64,000 nt of DNA from NCBI GenBank assembly GCA_020697375.1, contig JAJFBJ010000007.1, forward strand, positions 1-64,000, read 5' to 3'. The stretch comes from Nitrospira sp. GTDB lineage: Bacteria > Nitrospirota > Nitrospiria > Nitrospirales > Nitrospiraceae. This document shows positions 41,723 through 51,494 of this stretch, one piece after another; the stretch's first letter is position 1, and each line of letters starts with the position of its first letter. The translations under genes and the position numbers were made by a program. A model generated the notes under the pieces. The model ran no database searches, had not been told where the DNA came from, and saw only the letters and a list, made by a program, of their open reading frames with translations.

Positions 41723-44164
41723 TCACCGAGACCGCAAGCGCGAGCCCTCCATGCTCGTATCCAGAGCTGCCAGGACCGCCCCGGTCAGGGAGTCGGGAGT
41801 GTATGGTTTCGGCAGGAATGCCGTGCGTGATTCAAAGGATGCCAAAAATTCCTTTCCCCTATCCGCATAGCCGGATGTAATGATTACTTTGATGTCCGGT
41901 TGCATGGCTTTCAGTTCGGTAGCCAGTTGCGATCCGGCCATGCCGGGCATGATCATGTCTGTCACGAGCAGCGCAATATGGGTTCTTTGCGTTCGAGCAA
42001 TGGCCAAAGCTTCCTCGGCGTTTCGCGCCGCTAACACGGTGTAGTGTTGGGTAGTCAGTACGGTGTGCGCCAGGGTTCGGACCATATCATCGTCTTCCAC
42101 GAGAAGAATCGTTTCCGACTTTCGCGCCGCTTCTTGAGGCTGAAGCGGCGGACGTGGGAGATCGGATTGCTGGTCGGTGCGCGGCAAGTAGATCGTAAAG
42201 GCCGTGCCCTTTCCGGGATCACTCCTGATGCCAATGGTGCCTCCGCTCTGTCTGACAATGCCATAGACCGTGGAGAGTCCCAGTCCGGTTCCCTTCCCGA
42301 GCTCCTTCGTGGTGAAAAACGGTTCGAACACCTGTGCCAGCGTTTCCCCGTCCATTCCGCATCCTGTGTCTCGAACAACCAGCGTCACATAGGGACCGGG
42401 TTCTAGAGGATCGGGCCAGGAAGGATCGGAATGTGAAATCGACACTTCCCTGGTTTCAAGTTCGAGCCGACCGCCTTGTGGCATCGCGTCACGGGCATTG
42501 ACGACGAGGTTCATCACCACCTGCTCGATTTGACCGGGATCTGCGCGGATCCGTCCTACCGTGGGATCCAAGGTGACCACGAGATTGATATCCTCACCGA
42601 TGACGCGTTCCATCAATTCGGCGATGTCCGCCACGCGCTCGTTGAGGTTAAGCACCTGATGTTCGACGACCTGGTGACGGGTGAAAGCCAGCAGCTGCCG
42701 AGTCAGGCCGGTGGCCTTGTTGCCGGCTTCCTTGATCTGAGCCAGGCCGCGGCGAAATCGGGAATCGAGGGCGGGGTCTTCCATCAACAGCTCGGACCAG
42801 CTATTGATGACCGTCAAGAGGTTATTGAAGTCGTGCGCGATACCACCTGCCATGCGCCCTAATGCTTCCATCTTATGTGCCTGACGCAGCTGTCGTTCGA
42901 GGTCTTTGCGATGGAAGAATTGGCTGATCTTGGAGCCCAATTCCGACACCATCTCCAGTTTAGCGACGGTAGGCCGAAAGACTTCATGGGTGAGAAACTC
43001 CATGATACCCAGGATGTCTTTACCTTTATGGATCGGAAAGGCGACTCCACCGCGCAGATCGGCTCGCCGGGCGGCCTCACCGGCCGGAAATGCCGCTTCC
43101 TTCAAAATGTCAGGACAGAGGATGGCGTCTCCGGATTTCCAGACTTGCCCTGCCAACCCCATACCCTGCCGCAACAGCAGCGACCGGTAGAGCCGCGAAA
43201 ATTCCTCCGCGGGGGCTCCGGAATGGTGCCACAGCGCGTCGCAGCGCAATGCTTTTTCCTGGGAATCGACCAGCCACAACGTTCCCAATGCCCAGCCTTT
43301 GAGCTCGCACATGGCGCGGATGATTTTTGGGACGGCCTCGCTCAGGGAGACCGAGTCGTCGAGCGCCAGGCCGACGGCCAACTGGGCGGCATGCAAAGTT
43401 TCCGTCTGCCTCCATTCGGTAATGTCGGTCTTGGCTCCGATCATGCGGCTGGGTGCGCCATGATGGTCCCGGAGCACATAGCCTCGATCGATGACATAGG
43501 CGTAGGCGCCGTCGGCCCGGCGAAAGCGATACTCCGCCGTCCACAAGTGTTGGTCGGACTGAAGCACTCGAGTGATGTCGGCAATGACCGAGTTCCGGTC
43601 TTCCGGGTGAATCAGCTCAGACCAGGCCACCCAGCCCTTTCCAAGACTCTGCGGCCCATACCCGTACACCGATTCATAGGCGTCGTTCCACCAGATCACA
43701 TCGGTCGCTATATCCCAATCCCAGATTCCGTCCCTGGTCGCGAGACAGGTCAGGTGAAACCTCTCTTCGCTCTTCCGCAAGGCTTGCTCGACGCGATGTC
43801 GCCCCATGGCATAACGAATAGCCCGCCTCAGCGCATCGCCGGTCAGGCGACCCTTCACGAGATAGTCCTGCGCCCCGTGAAGTAAGGCTTCCTCCGCCAC
43901 GGCCTCATTGTCCAGCCCGGTCAGGACGATGACCGGTGCGCCATGGGCTTGGGCTCTCACTCTATCGAGCGTCTCCAGCCCGTCGCTGTCCGGCAACGAC
44001 AAATCGATTAGGATAGCGTCGATGCGATCTTTCGCAAGCTTCAAGAATCCTGTTTCCAGCCTGTCGGCCCAATCCAACATGAAATCATGCGGGGACCGCT
44101 CAGACAGCGCTTCACGAATCAAGTGGACATCGTCTTCATTATCTTCGATGAGCAACACGTGCAT
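41723..44164 (-). CDS. Hybrid histidine kinase with N- and C-terminal receivers
   Basis: The 813-residue product has, in order: a receiver (residues 1-115; Asp in AILIDLSLPDSDG), a PAS domain with PAC (about 135-255, GIWDWDIATDVIWWNDAYES), a GAF-like domain (about 265-410), a HisKA helix with His in GGIAHDFNNLLTVINSW, the ATP-binding domain (VVMNLVVNARDAMPQGG and KGTGLGLSTVYGIV) and a final receiver (ILLVEDDDMVRTL, Asp in LLVTDMIMPGMAG). No membrane segment, so it senses an internal signal or takes phosphate from a partner. It starts three bases after the stop of the single receiver gene and belongs to a three-gene operon. Confidence 0.93.
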   Translation of the reverse strand: MHVLLIEDNEDDVHLIREALSERSPHDFMLDWADRLETGFLKLAKDRIDAILIDLSLPDSDGLETLDRVRAQAHGAPVIVLTGLDNEAVAEEALLHGAQDYLVKGRLTGDALRRAIRYAMGRHRVEQALRKSEERFHLTCLATRDGIWDWDIATDVIWWNDAYESVYGYGPQSLGKGWVAWSELIHPEDRNSVIADITRVLQSDQHLWTAEYRFRRADGAYAYVIDRGYVLRDHHGAPSRMIGAKTDITEWRQTETLHAAQLAVGLALDDSVSLSEAVPKIIRAMCELKGWALGTLWLVDSQEKALRCDALWHHSGAPAEEFSRLYRSLLLRQGMGLAGQVWKSGDAILCPDILKEAAFPAGEAARRADLRGGVAFPIHKGKDILGIMEFLTHEVFRPTVAKLEMVSELGSKISQFFHRKDLERQLRQAHKMEALGRMAGGIAHDFNNLLTVINSWSELLMEDPALDSRFRRGLAQIKEAGNKATGLTRQLLAFTRHQVVEHQVLNLNERVADIAELMERVIGEDINLVVTLDPTVGRIRADPGQIEQVVMNLVVNARDAMPQGGRLELETREVSISHSDPSWPDPLEPGPYVTLVVRDTGCGMDGETLAQVFEPFFTTKELGKGTGLGLSTVYGIVRQSGGTIGIRSDPGKGTAFTIYLPRTDQQSDLPRPPLQPQEAARKSETILLVEDDDMVRTLAHTVLTTQHYTVLAARNAEEALAIARTQRTHIALLVTDMIMPGMAGSQLATELKAMQPDIKVIITSGYADRGKEFLASFESRTAFLPKPYTPDSLTGAVLAALDTSMEGSRLRSR

Positions 44165-44167
44165 GCA

Positions 44168-44608
44168 TCACCTTCTCAGTGCCGGAATTTTGGACACGAG
44201 GCTCCAATACAGCTCGAACTCCCTCACGACCGCGATGAACCTGGTCAAGGTCACCGGCTTGCGAATATAGGAACAGGCTCCCTGCTCGAACGACCGGAGA
44301 ATATCTTCATCCCGCTCACTGACGGTCAGCATGATCACCGGGAGCGGACGAAGCCGTGCGTCCGCCTTGATCTCCGTCAGCACTTCCAGCCCTGTTTTCT
44401 TCGGCATGTTGATGTCGAGGAGCACCATGCCGGGCATGGGCGCCTGGGAAAATCGCTCTTCCCCGCGCAAATAGGCCATGGCTTCCTCTCCATCCCGCAC
44501 CACCGCGATGCGGTTGAGCATTTTGCCTTCGGCGAAGGCTTCCTGGATGAGCACGATATCGTCTTCATTGTCTTCCGCGACCAAAATATCGAACGGCCTG
44601 ATAGTCAT
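44168..44608 (-). CDS. Single-domain response regulator (Rcp1-like)
   Basis: The 146-residue product is a bare receiver: FDILVAEDNEDDIVLIQEAF with the acidic pair, MVLLDINMPKKTGLEVL with the phosphorylated Asp, VIMLTVSERDEDI and YIRKPVTL with the conserved Lys. The insertion after helix 2 (DGEEAMAYLRGEERFSQAP) is typical of Rcp1-type regulators that pair with phytochrome-like kinases. It has no output domain. The ATG at 44608 follows AAGGTG; a GTG at 44614 overlaps the stop of the upstream kinase gene. It probably shuttles phosphate between the two neighbouring kinases. Confidence 0.93.
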   Translation of the reverse strand: MTIRPFDILVAEDNEDDIVLIQEAFAEGKMLNRIAVVRDGEEAMAYLRGEERFSQAPMPGMVLLDINMPKKTGLEVLTEIKADARLRPLPVIMLTVSERDEDILRSFEQGACSYIRKPVTLTRFIAVVREFELYWSLVSKIPALRR

Positions 44609-44610
44609 AG

Positions 44611-47600
44611 TCACACCTTGGTAGAAAGGTTCTGTGCCGTACCGAAGGTAATGTAAAATTCAGATCCTCCCTGTTCCCGAGATACAACCCAGGCACGGCC
44701 TCCGTGTCGTTCGGCCACCTGTCTGACGATTGCCAGCCCCGCCCCGGTGCCTTCAATTTCACGTCCGACCGCACGCCGGAACAATTCGAAAATCCGCTCC
44801 CGCTGATCCGGAGAGACTCCCGGACCTCGATCCCTCACGATCAATCCCAACATGCAATGTCCTTCCGGCTCTTGCTTGCGATACGAGTCGATCTCGACCT
44901 CCGGAGGTTCTCCGTGACGGGCAAACTTCAAGGCGTTCGATACCAGATTATAGATGCCCTGTATGGCCCAGGTTCTGTTGACCAGCATGCGTGGCAGAGG
45001 TGAGCGAATCGTAATTCGCGCATGCGTGTCTTTGATGCGTGTTTCCAGCCGGCGCAGGACTTCCTGTACCAGCAGCTCAGCTTCCACTTCTTCGACAGGC
45101 GGATCCATGCGCTGCGCGCGGGACAGATCAAGAATGTCGGTGAGCAATTGGTCGAGCCGTTGGGTAGCGCGGACGATCCGCATGAGAAAATCACGGCCCT
45201 TCTCATCGAGCCGGTCCGCATAGCGCTCCTGAAGGAGAAGTGAGAAACTCTCAATCGCACGAAGCGGCTCTTTCAAATCATGGGATGTGACATAGAGAAG
45301 GGTTTCCAGGTCCCTATTTTTCTTGAGGAGCATGACCTCGAAACGCCTTCGCTCGGTGATGTCGCGATTGGTCTCCAGCACCAGACTGCGGCCATCGCTC
45401 TTGAGCAAACCCAACCGGCTTTCAACGAGCACCTCTTGCCCGTCCTTGGTGCGCTGATGAATCTCGCCCGCCCATTCACCGGTGGATTCCAACGCGGCCT
45501 GGATGTCCGAGAGCGGGCAGGGAAATGTCGTGTTCAGCAGACGATGGCTCATCTTCTGCAACGCGTCCGATTTCGTATAGCCGTACAGCTGTTCGCAGCC
45601 TCGGTTCCATTCCACGATCCCGCTCTGCATATCCCAGGCGAAGATCGGTTCATACGACAATTCCAAGAGTTTGCGCTGCTGGTTCATCGTCTCCTCGGCC
45701 CGCTTTCTGGCGGTGATGTCACGGGCGATCGTCGAGATACCGATGACCGTTCCCGCGGCATCCTTGATCGGCGAAATAGTCAGCGAAACATAAAGATAAG
45801 TGGCGTCTTTGCGCGCGCGCACCGCTTCGTGCTGACGATGTTGTTTGCCCGCCTTGACCTCCTCAAAAAGTGTCCATTCCTCTTGCCGTTGATCGCGTGG
45901 AACGATCTGACCGATCGGACGGCCGACGATTTCATCGGCGAGGTAGCCGAACATCTGTTCGGCGCTTAGATTCCATGTCAGAACGAGTCCGTCCAATCCT
46001 TGACTGATGATGGCGTCGGAAGATGACTCGACAATCGCTCCCAGTCGAGCCTGCACGTCTTCGGCGCGCTTGCGATCGTGGATGTCCATGTTCGTGCCGA
46101 GCCATTTTATTAAACGGCCGTTTCCGTCGCGAAGGGGAGTGGCCCGGGCATGAAACCATCGATAGGCGCCGTCCTTCCTCCGGATGCGGAATTCATGCTC
46201 GAACGGATGACCGCCGAGCACGGCGGCGTTCCAGCCATCGACGGTCGCCTGTCGATCTTCGGAATGAAGTTGTTGAAACCAACCGGTTCCGAGTTGTACT
46301 CCTTCCGGGACGCCGGTATAGGCGACCCATTGCGGACTGAGGTAATCGCAGGAGCCTTCCGGCAGACAAGTCCAGACCAGCTGCGGCAGGCACTCCAATA
46401 ATTCGCGGAAACGGGCTTCACTTGCTTTGAGCGCATCCTCCGCCTGTTTTCGTTGGGACACGTCACGCAGGATCACGGTAAACAGCTTCTGCCCACGAGC
46501 ACGCACCTGTGAAACGGAGGCTTCGATGGGAAATTGTTCTCCATTCATTCGGAACCCGTAGATGCTGTTGAGTTCCCCCATTTGAGGCCTGCCGACCGCG
46601 GTCCGACCGGATGCTTCAGCAGGGTTCTTGCGGGCTGCTCGAAACCATTCGGGAATGAACTTCGCGATCGGTCGACTGAGGGCCGCCTCCGCCTTGCATG
46701 CGAACATGGTTTCTGCCGATACATTGAAGTGCGTGATCTCTTGGCGTTCATTGACGGTGATAATCGCGTCCATTGCCGAGCCGATGATACCGCTGAGTCG
46801 CTCCTCGCTTTCCCTCGCGGCTAGGAGCGCGTCCTTATGCTCGGTGATATCGATACAGGACCCGATGAAGCCGGCAAAGACTTCGTCGGCCTCGTAGCGC
46901 GGCAGGCCGTGGTCCAGCAGCCAGCGCCACTGCCCGTCATGGCGCCGTAACCGGTATTCGATCTTGAATTCCTGTCTGGCCTCGAACGAGCTCTCATAGA
47001 CCTTCAGGCGACTGTCGAGATCGTCGGGATGGATATGCCGGGACCAGCCGTTGCCCGATTCTTCTTCCAAACGATGGCCCACGAATTCGAGCCAGGGTTT
47101 GTTGAACCAGGTGCAGGTCTTGGTGGTGTCGCTGATCCATATCAGCACCGGCGCGCTGTTCGCCATGAGGCGAAACCGGTTTTCGCTGATGCTCAACGCC
47201 GCTTGTGTTCGTTTGCTCTGAGCGAGCTGTCGCTCCAATTGCTCGTTCGCGATACGGAGTTCCGCCGTGCGCTGCCGCACGTCGTCTTCGAGAGCGTTGT
47301 GGCTCAGGCGGAGGGCTTCATCGGCCTTCCTTCGTTCAGTGATGTCGAGCAGCGTCGAGCGGCTGGCGATGAAACGTCCTTCGGCATCTCTCAAGGCAGT
47401 GGCGTTGAGCAGAACGGGAAGGATAGTTCCGTCCTTCCGAACCATATCAAGCTCCAAATCGTGGATATGGCCATCTTTGATAAAGCGGGGGAAGCGTTCG
47501 TGAAACAGTTGCGCGCTGGTTGGAGTCAGGAGTTCGAGGATCGGTTTCTTGCCGACGATGTCATGTCTCGTGTAGCCCAACCAATCGAGTTCGGTCTGAT

Positions 47601-48120
47601 TCACGGCAATGATCAGGCCGTGAGGATTGAGAGAATGGTACCCGCAAGGCGCACGATCGTAGAGATCCTCCACTTCTTCGGCGTTTTTTAACAATAGCCG
47701 TTCTCGGTGCTGCAGGGCCTCATGCTCGACTTCCAAAATCGCCGCTTTGATCAGTTCTTGAGTCATGCGCTTCTGCTGAACGATGAGATAGGCGATGAGA
47801 GCAAAAACGCCGAGGCTGACCGAACGATTGATGAGTGGAATCCATGAGGGAACGCCCTCGAGATGGGGAGAAACGAGATAGTCTAGAGATGTGAGTGTTG
47901 CGCAGAACAGGGCGGTGACCGGTGGAGTCCAATAGTAGGGCGCCTGATAAGTGAGTACCAACGGCACAAGATAAAGAATCCAGACGGGGATCCCGCTGGG
48001 AGCCATGCTGTCCAGTAGGAAGATCGCCCCCGTCAGAACGCCGATGAGGCCGAGTCTCGCCAATCCATGCAGAAATCGGCTGGGTGGTTCTTTCGATCCG
48101 GCGCCTTCGGGCATGACCAT
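44611..48120 (-). CDS. Membrane histidine kinase with about six PAS domains
   Basis: The 1169-residue product starts with three to four membrane helices (residues about 15-115, LARLGLIGVLTGAIFLLDSM), then about six PAS domains, recognisable by APCGYHSLNPHG, APVLIWISDTTK, AMDAIITVNERQ, LPQLVWTCLPEG, SSDAIISQGLDG and YEPIFAWDMQSG. The kinase core has His in LYVTSHDLKEPLRAIESFSL and the ATP domain with GIYNLVSNALKFA, VRDRGPGVSPDQRERIF and GTGAGLAIV. The HDLKEPLR box is that of phytochrome-like kinases that use Rcp1-type receivers, as encoded next. ATG at 48120 is chosen over a TTG at 48141. The many PAS domains suggest redox, ligand or oxygen sensing. Confidence 0.92.
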   Translation of the reverse strand: MVMPEGAGSKEPPSRFLHGLARLGLIGVLTGAIFLLDSMAPSGIPVWILYLVPLVLTYQAPYYWTPPVTALFCATLTSLDYLVSPHLEGVPSWIPLINRSVSLGVFALIAYLIVQQKRMTQELIKAAILEVEHEALQHRERLLLKNAEEVEDLYDRAPCGYHSLNPHGLIIAVNQTELDWLGYTRHDIVGKKPILELLTPTSAQLFHERFPRFIKDGHIHDLELDMVRKDGTILPVLLNATALRDAEGRFIASRSTLLDITERRKADEALRLSHNALEDDVRQRTAELRIANEQLERQLAQSKRTQAALSISENRFRLMANSAPVLIWISDTTKTCTWFNKPWLEFVGHRLEEESGNGWSRHIHPDDLDSRLKVYESSFEARQEFKIEYRLRRHDGQWRWLLDHGLPRYEADEVFAGFIGSCIDITEHKDALLAARESEERLSGIIGSAMDAIITVNERQEITHFNVSAETMFACKAEAALSRPIAKFIPEWFRAARKNPAEASGRTAVGRPQMGELNSIYGFRMNGEQFPIEASVSQVRARGQKLFTVILRDVSQRKQAEDALKASEARFRELLECLPQLVWTCLPEGSCDYLSPQWVAYTGVPEGVQLGTGWFQQLHSEDRQATVDGWNAAVLGGHPFEHEFRIRRKDGAYRWFHARATPLRDGNGRLIKWLGTNMDIHDRKRAEDVQARLGAIVESSSDAIISQGLDGLVLTWNLSAEQMFGYLADEIVGRPIGQIVPRDQRQEEWTLFEEVKAGKQHRQHEAVRARKDATYLYVSLTISPIKDAAGTVIGISTIARDITARKRAEETMNQQRKLLELSYEPIFAWDMQSGIVEWNRGCEQLYGYTKSDALQKMSHRLLNTTFPCPLSDIQAALESTGEWAGEIHQRTKDGQEVLVESRLGLLKSDGRSLVLETNRDITERRRFEVMLLKKNRDLETLLYVTSHDLKEPLRAIESFSLLLQERYADRLDEKGRDFLMRIVRATQRLDQLLTDILDLSRAQRMDPPVEEVEAELLVQEVLRRLETRIKDTHARITIRSPLPRMLVNRTWAIQGIYNLVSNALKFARHGEPPEVEIDSYRKQEPEGHCMLGLIVRDRGPGVSPDQRERIFELFRRAVGREIEGTGAGLAIVRQVAERHGGRAWVVSREQGGSEFYITFGTAQNLSTKV

Positions 48121-48339
48121 AGACGTCCTGTTCGGCAGCAAGAAATACTGCGTAAACCCTAGAGATAGAACAGTAGCATGAAAAGGGGTTTTATTATGTA
48201 GAAGTCTCGCTATTTTGAGCAGAGGCGATATGCCCTAGGTGGCTTACCAGGTGGGCGACAGGAGAGCGATTACGTAGCGGTCAGGGGTTTGGTTCTATCC
48301 GGCGAGCTCTTCGAGTTCGACCTGCAGAATCGCGGTCTA
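48121..48339. other. 219-bp spacer between the kinase and HD genes
   Basis: The spacer must hold the promoter of the kinase operon on the minus strand; A/T-rich words occur around 48150-48200, but no pair of boxes is convincing. No gene is supported. Confidence 0.3.
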
Positions 48340-49761
48340 CTAGAAATTCGTTTCCATGCTGGAAGACGTCTTGTTCAACACGGTGGCAGCCGCTCTCGAA
48401 AGGGCGGCATCCTGATCGTGGTCGAGCGCGTAAATGCGAAATTGCACGAGGCGAGTGGGCAGGAGATCCAGCAGTTCTTCCAAGGGTTCGGTGGATAGAC
48501 CTCTTGTGCCGGGATCATAGACGAGCAGGGGAATGCCACGGGTGTCCTTGGGGTCGGGCCGCGGGTCGAGCGGAGCCATATCCACACGAAACGGCAGACC
48601 GTGCAGCTTATGAGGCAACGCTTTCCGAATCTGTTGCTGGAATTGTTCGTGACTGGGAAAATCCATCCCGCGCTCGATGCCTTTTTCCTTGAGCACCGTG
48701 CTGTAGGCCATTTTCCACTTCACGTCCCGGTCGAGGATGTGCGCCCATTCCTGATGCAAGCGACGCAGGCTGCCCTGGCCGGCCTTCTTCCATCGCCGGA
48801 CATTCTCCAGCAGCGACCAGTCCGTCAAGGTCAAGTATTCGTCCATGTGTTGAGACGGATCGGACGGGAACAGCAGCTTCATGGTGTCCCCGAAGATGTC
48901 CCGCAGGTGAATGTCGATGGCCCTGGTCGTCCGGTGATAATACACGTTGGAGTACAGATACATTCTGGTGTTGAGGAACATGTGCAGAGCCGGCAGGCCG
49001 GTCTTGTGAATCGTGAAACCCTTGTCGGTGACGATGGTGTAATGAATCAGCCGGGTCAGGTCCACCGGCCCGACCGCGACGCCGCACATGTACGCGTCGC
49101 GCAGCACATAGTCCAGGTTATCGGCGGTATAGCTTCCGGAAATCACCGGCTGGAGGAAGTTGATCCAGCGAGGGATACGGGAATTGTCTTTGCCTTTTTC
49201 CTTCAAGATGACATGTGCGATCAGGTCCGGATTCAATTCTTCGCCCCGATCGAAAGCGCCGGAGGGACTGCGGCGGATTTTTTTGATGAGCGAACCCAGA
49301 TGATCGCGCACGATGATCTGCCCGAGCTTTTCATGGGAGAGACCGAATTCATGCAAGTAGTTGTCATCGAAGAAATGGCAGAACGGGCCGTGCCCGATAT
49401 CATGGACCAGCGCCGTTACGCGAAGGAATTCTTCCACGAAAGCCGCCGAGGGAACGTCCGGCGCCACCTTCTTCAAAAACGGGTAGAGATGGCGTGCGAA
49501 ACGGCCGGCCACGTGCATGGTACCGAGCGAGTGCACGAACCGCGTATGTTCCGCGGAAGGGTAAACCCAGCGGGCGCTCTGAAGTTGGTAGATATAACGC
49601 AGCCGCTGGACCCAGGGGGAATCGATCAAGTCCTTTTCGGTGCGTTCCGACTGATCCGGCGTCGCATAGGGAACGGTAAACGTCACATATTCATGGATCG
49701 GATCCGCGATGAGCGCCGACCCGTCATAGGGAGCGGGAGGATATGCGGAAGTTAGTTTCAT
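48340..49761 (-). CDS. HD-domain phosphohydrolase (dNTPase/SAMHD1-like)
   Basis: The 473-residue product has the HD signature HTRFVHSLGTMHVAGRFA and LVHDIGHGPFCHFFDD, then SHEKLGQIIV and YTADNLDYVLRDAY with the last Asp. The order His...His-Asp...Asp and the DIHLRDIF segment match SAMHD1- and dGTPase-like enzymes that cleave dNTPs, and the TVPYATPDQSERTEKDLIDSP start is typical of the family. The ATG at 49761 is used; a longer open frame upstream is Arg-rich and overlaps the DUF2062 gene region. Substrate not defined by sequence. Confidence 0.88.
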   Translation of the reverse strand: MKLTSAYPPAPYDGSALIADPIHEYVTFTVPYATPDQSERTEKDLIDSPWVQRLRYIYQLQSARWVYPSAEHTRFVHSLGTMHVAGRFARHLYPFLKKVAPDVPSAAFVEEFLRVTALVHDIGHGPFCHFFDDNYLHEFGLSHEKLGQIIVRDHLGSLIKKIRRSPSGAFDRGEELNPDLIAHVILKEKGKDNSRIPRWINFLQPVISGSYTADNLDYVLRDAYMCGVAVGPVDLTRLIHYTIVTDKGFTIHKTGLPALHMFLNTRMYLYSNVYYHRTTRAIDIHLRDIFGDTMKLLFPSDPSQHMDEYLTLTDWSLLENVRRWKKAGQGSLRRLHQEWAHILDRDVKWKMAYSTVLKEKGIERGMDFPSHEQFQQQIRKALPHKLHGLPFRVDMAPLDPRPDPKDTRGIPLLVYDPGTRGLSTEPLEELLDLLPTRLVQFRIYALDHDQDAALSRAAATVLNKTSSSMETNF

Positions 49762-49784
49762 GTATCGGTCAGGGATGGCAAATC

Positions 49785-50264
49785 TTAACGCAGGCCCGGT
49801 GAAGGGGGCAATGGTCCATGCCCTCCGAGGGGTTTTGGTTGCCGGTATCTTGAAATCAGGGCATAGGCGATGGGATAGGACAAGAGCCCACAGACGACGC
49901 TCAGGACCATTCCGCCCACAACAAACGGCCAGGCGTGCGGCATCACCTGGTGGTATATTCCCGTGAGAGTCAGATCGCTCCAATCGAAAGACGGCAACTC
50001 CGGCACGCCCAATACCGTCGCTCCGGTCCAGTACGTGGCCCCGAGAATGGGAATAAGGGTCCAGGGATTGTTGAGCAATGCGCCGGCGAGCAGCGCCATG
50101 ACATTCAAGCCGCAGGCCCAGGCGCAGAAGCCCACCATCAGCATATGCAAACCATAGGTCGGTGAAAAGCCGATGAACACCCCTACCGCAAATGCCAGCG
50201 CCGTCCGGTGCGGAGTTTCGTGAAGGCGGAGAAGCTGGCGGAAAAGCGACCGAACGTCTGCCAT
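49785..50264 (-). CDS. DUF2062 membrane protein
   Basis: The 159-residue product has three to four membrane helices and the DUF2062 pattern: HRTALAFAVGVFIGFSPTYG, NVMALLAGALLNNPWTLIPI and the late PIAYALISRYR. Many relatives are encoded near lipid or polysaccharide genes; the function is unknown. It lies 24 bases upstream of the HD gene on the same strand and may share its transcript. The tail is Pro/Gly-rich. Confidence 0.82.
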   Translation of the reverse strand: MADVRSLFRQLLRLHETPHRTALAFAVGVFIGFSPTYGLHMLMVGFCAWACGLNVMALLAGALLNNPWTLIPILGATYWTGATVLGVPELPSFDWSDLTLTGIYHQVMPHAWPFVVGGMVLSVVCGLLSYPIAYALISRYRQPKPLGGHGPLPPSPGLR

Positions 50265-50434
50265 TGGGGCTCTCCGTGTACGACTCTGTCAGCAGGGGTC
50301 ATTCATGAATGCCGACAGAGACGGCTGAGCCCGATATCAGCCGAGTTTTCCTGCAAACGTACGAGAATCTCTTCGAGAAACGAGCGAGAAGCCGTATCGG
50401 TGAGAGAGCAGGCCATTCCGGGAGTATTCATGAG

Positions 50435-51493
50435 TCATCCGGGCTCGTTTGATCTCAGAAAATGCTCGTAACTGGTAACGGGCAGCGTCCTTGTCGCGCC
50501 CTCATCGGTCCGCAATCGCAAGCCGGACCGTTTGGGAGTGATGGATCCGATGCAGGTAAAGCGAAATGAGGTCTTCGCCGCCAGCCGCTCGAATAATGCC
50601 TGCTTGCCAAGGGGCACTGTGAACAGCAGCTCGTAGTCCTCGCCTCCGCGCAGGGCGATCTCTCCTGCATCGAGGTGACGTGTTGCGGCATAGGCGCGGC
50701 AAGCAGAAGAAAGAGGGAGTGAGGCTTCGAGGACATCCGCACCGACGCCGCTTTCTTCACAGAGATGGCGGAGATCGCCGCTCAGGCCGTCTGATACATC
50801 GATAGCCGCACCGGCAAGTCCATGCTTGACGAGCCATAATCCTTCCGCGACACGGGCCACCGGGCGATGGTGCCGTGCCAGGAGAAATCGAATCTGTGCA
50901 GGCCGCAAGCTCTGGGGGAATTTGGCCGGCGATTCGGTCAATAGTCCGAGGCCGGCATGGGAATCGCCCAGCGTTCCGGTGACGTAGAGCCGGTCGCCGA
51001 CCCCGGCGGCGCTTCGCAACAGGGCCTGGCGCGGTTTCACTGTTCCTGTGAGCGTGATGCTGAGAAACAGTCCGCGCAGCGATGCCGATGTGTCTCCGCC
51101 GACGAGGCGCACGCGATAGGGGCCGGCCGCCTCCATCATGCCGCGGTAGAGCCGTTGTATCTGTTCCGCCTGACAGGTAGAGGGTATCGCGATTGCCGTG
51201 AGCATGAAGCGGGGTGTGCCGCCCATCGCGGCGATGTCGCTCAAGTTGGCGACTGCGGCCCGGTACCCGATGTCTTCAAATGTGGAGGTGGCGGGATCGA
51301 AGTGCACACCTTCAGCCAGGAGATCCGTGGTGATGAGCGTCCATTCGGCGGAAGAGGTCTTGATGACGGCGGTGTCGTCGCCGATCCCGCGGACCACCTG
51401 GCGGTCGGGCAGTGCAGCCTGTGCCTGAAGCAAGCGAATCAGGCCGAATTCGCTGCTGACCGGGCTATTCCGGCGGGATCGGCCCGGCGGCAT
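50435..51493 (-). CDS. thiL: Thiamine-monophosphate kinase ThiL
   Basis: The 352-residue product shows FGLIRLLQAQAALPDRQVV, VRGIGDDTAVI, ITTDLLAEGVHFDPATSTF, AVANLSDIAAMGGTPRFML, VGGDTSASLRGLFLSITLTG, AIDVSDGLSGDLRHLCEESG and LRGGEDYELLFTVPLG, all typical of ThiL. The enzyme phosphorylates thiamine phosphate to thiamine pyrophosphate. The ATG at 51493 is one base after the lon stop codon, so expression depends on lon translation. It is 17 kb away from thiSGE. Confidence 0.96.
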   Translation of the reverse strand: MPPGRSRRNSPVSSEFGLIRLLQAQAALPDRQVVRGIGDDTAVIKTSSAEWTLITTDLLAEGVHFDPATSTFEDIGYRAAVANLSDIAAMGGTPRFMLTAIAIPSTCQAEQIQRLYRGMMEAAGPYRVRLVGGDTSASLRGLFLSITLTGTVKPRQALLRSAAGVGDRLYVTGTLGDSHAGLGLLTESPAKFPQSLRPAQIRFLLARHHRPVARVAEGLWLVKHGLAGAAIDVSDGLSGDLRHLCEESGVGADVLEASLPLSSACRAYAATRHLDAGEIALRGGEDYELLFTVPLGKQALFERLAAKTSFRFTCIGSITPKRSGLRLRTDEGATRTLPVTSYEHFLRSNEPG

Positions 51494-51494
51494 A

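Noticed and set aside
42875..43885. A 336-codon plus-strand frame
   Set aside because: It is antisense to the hybrid kinase, whose domains are clear over the same stretch.
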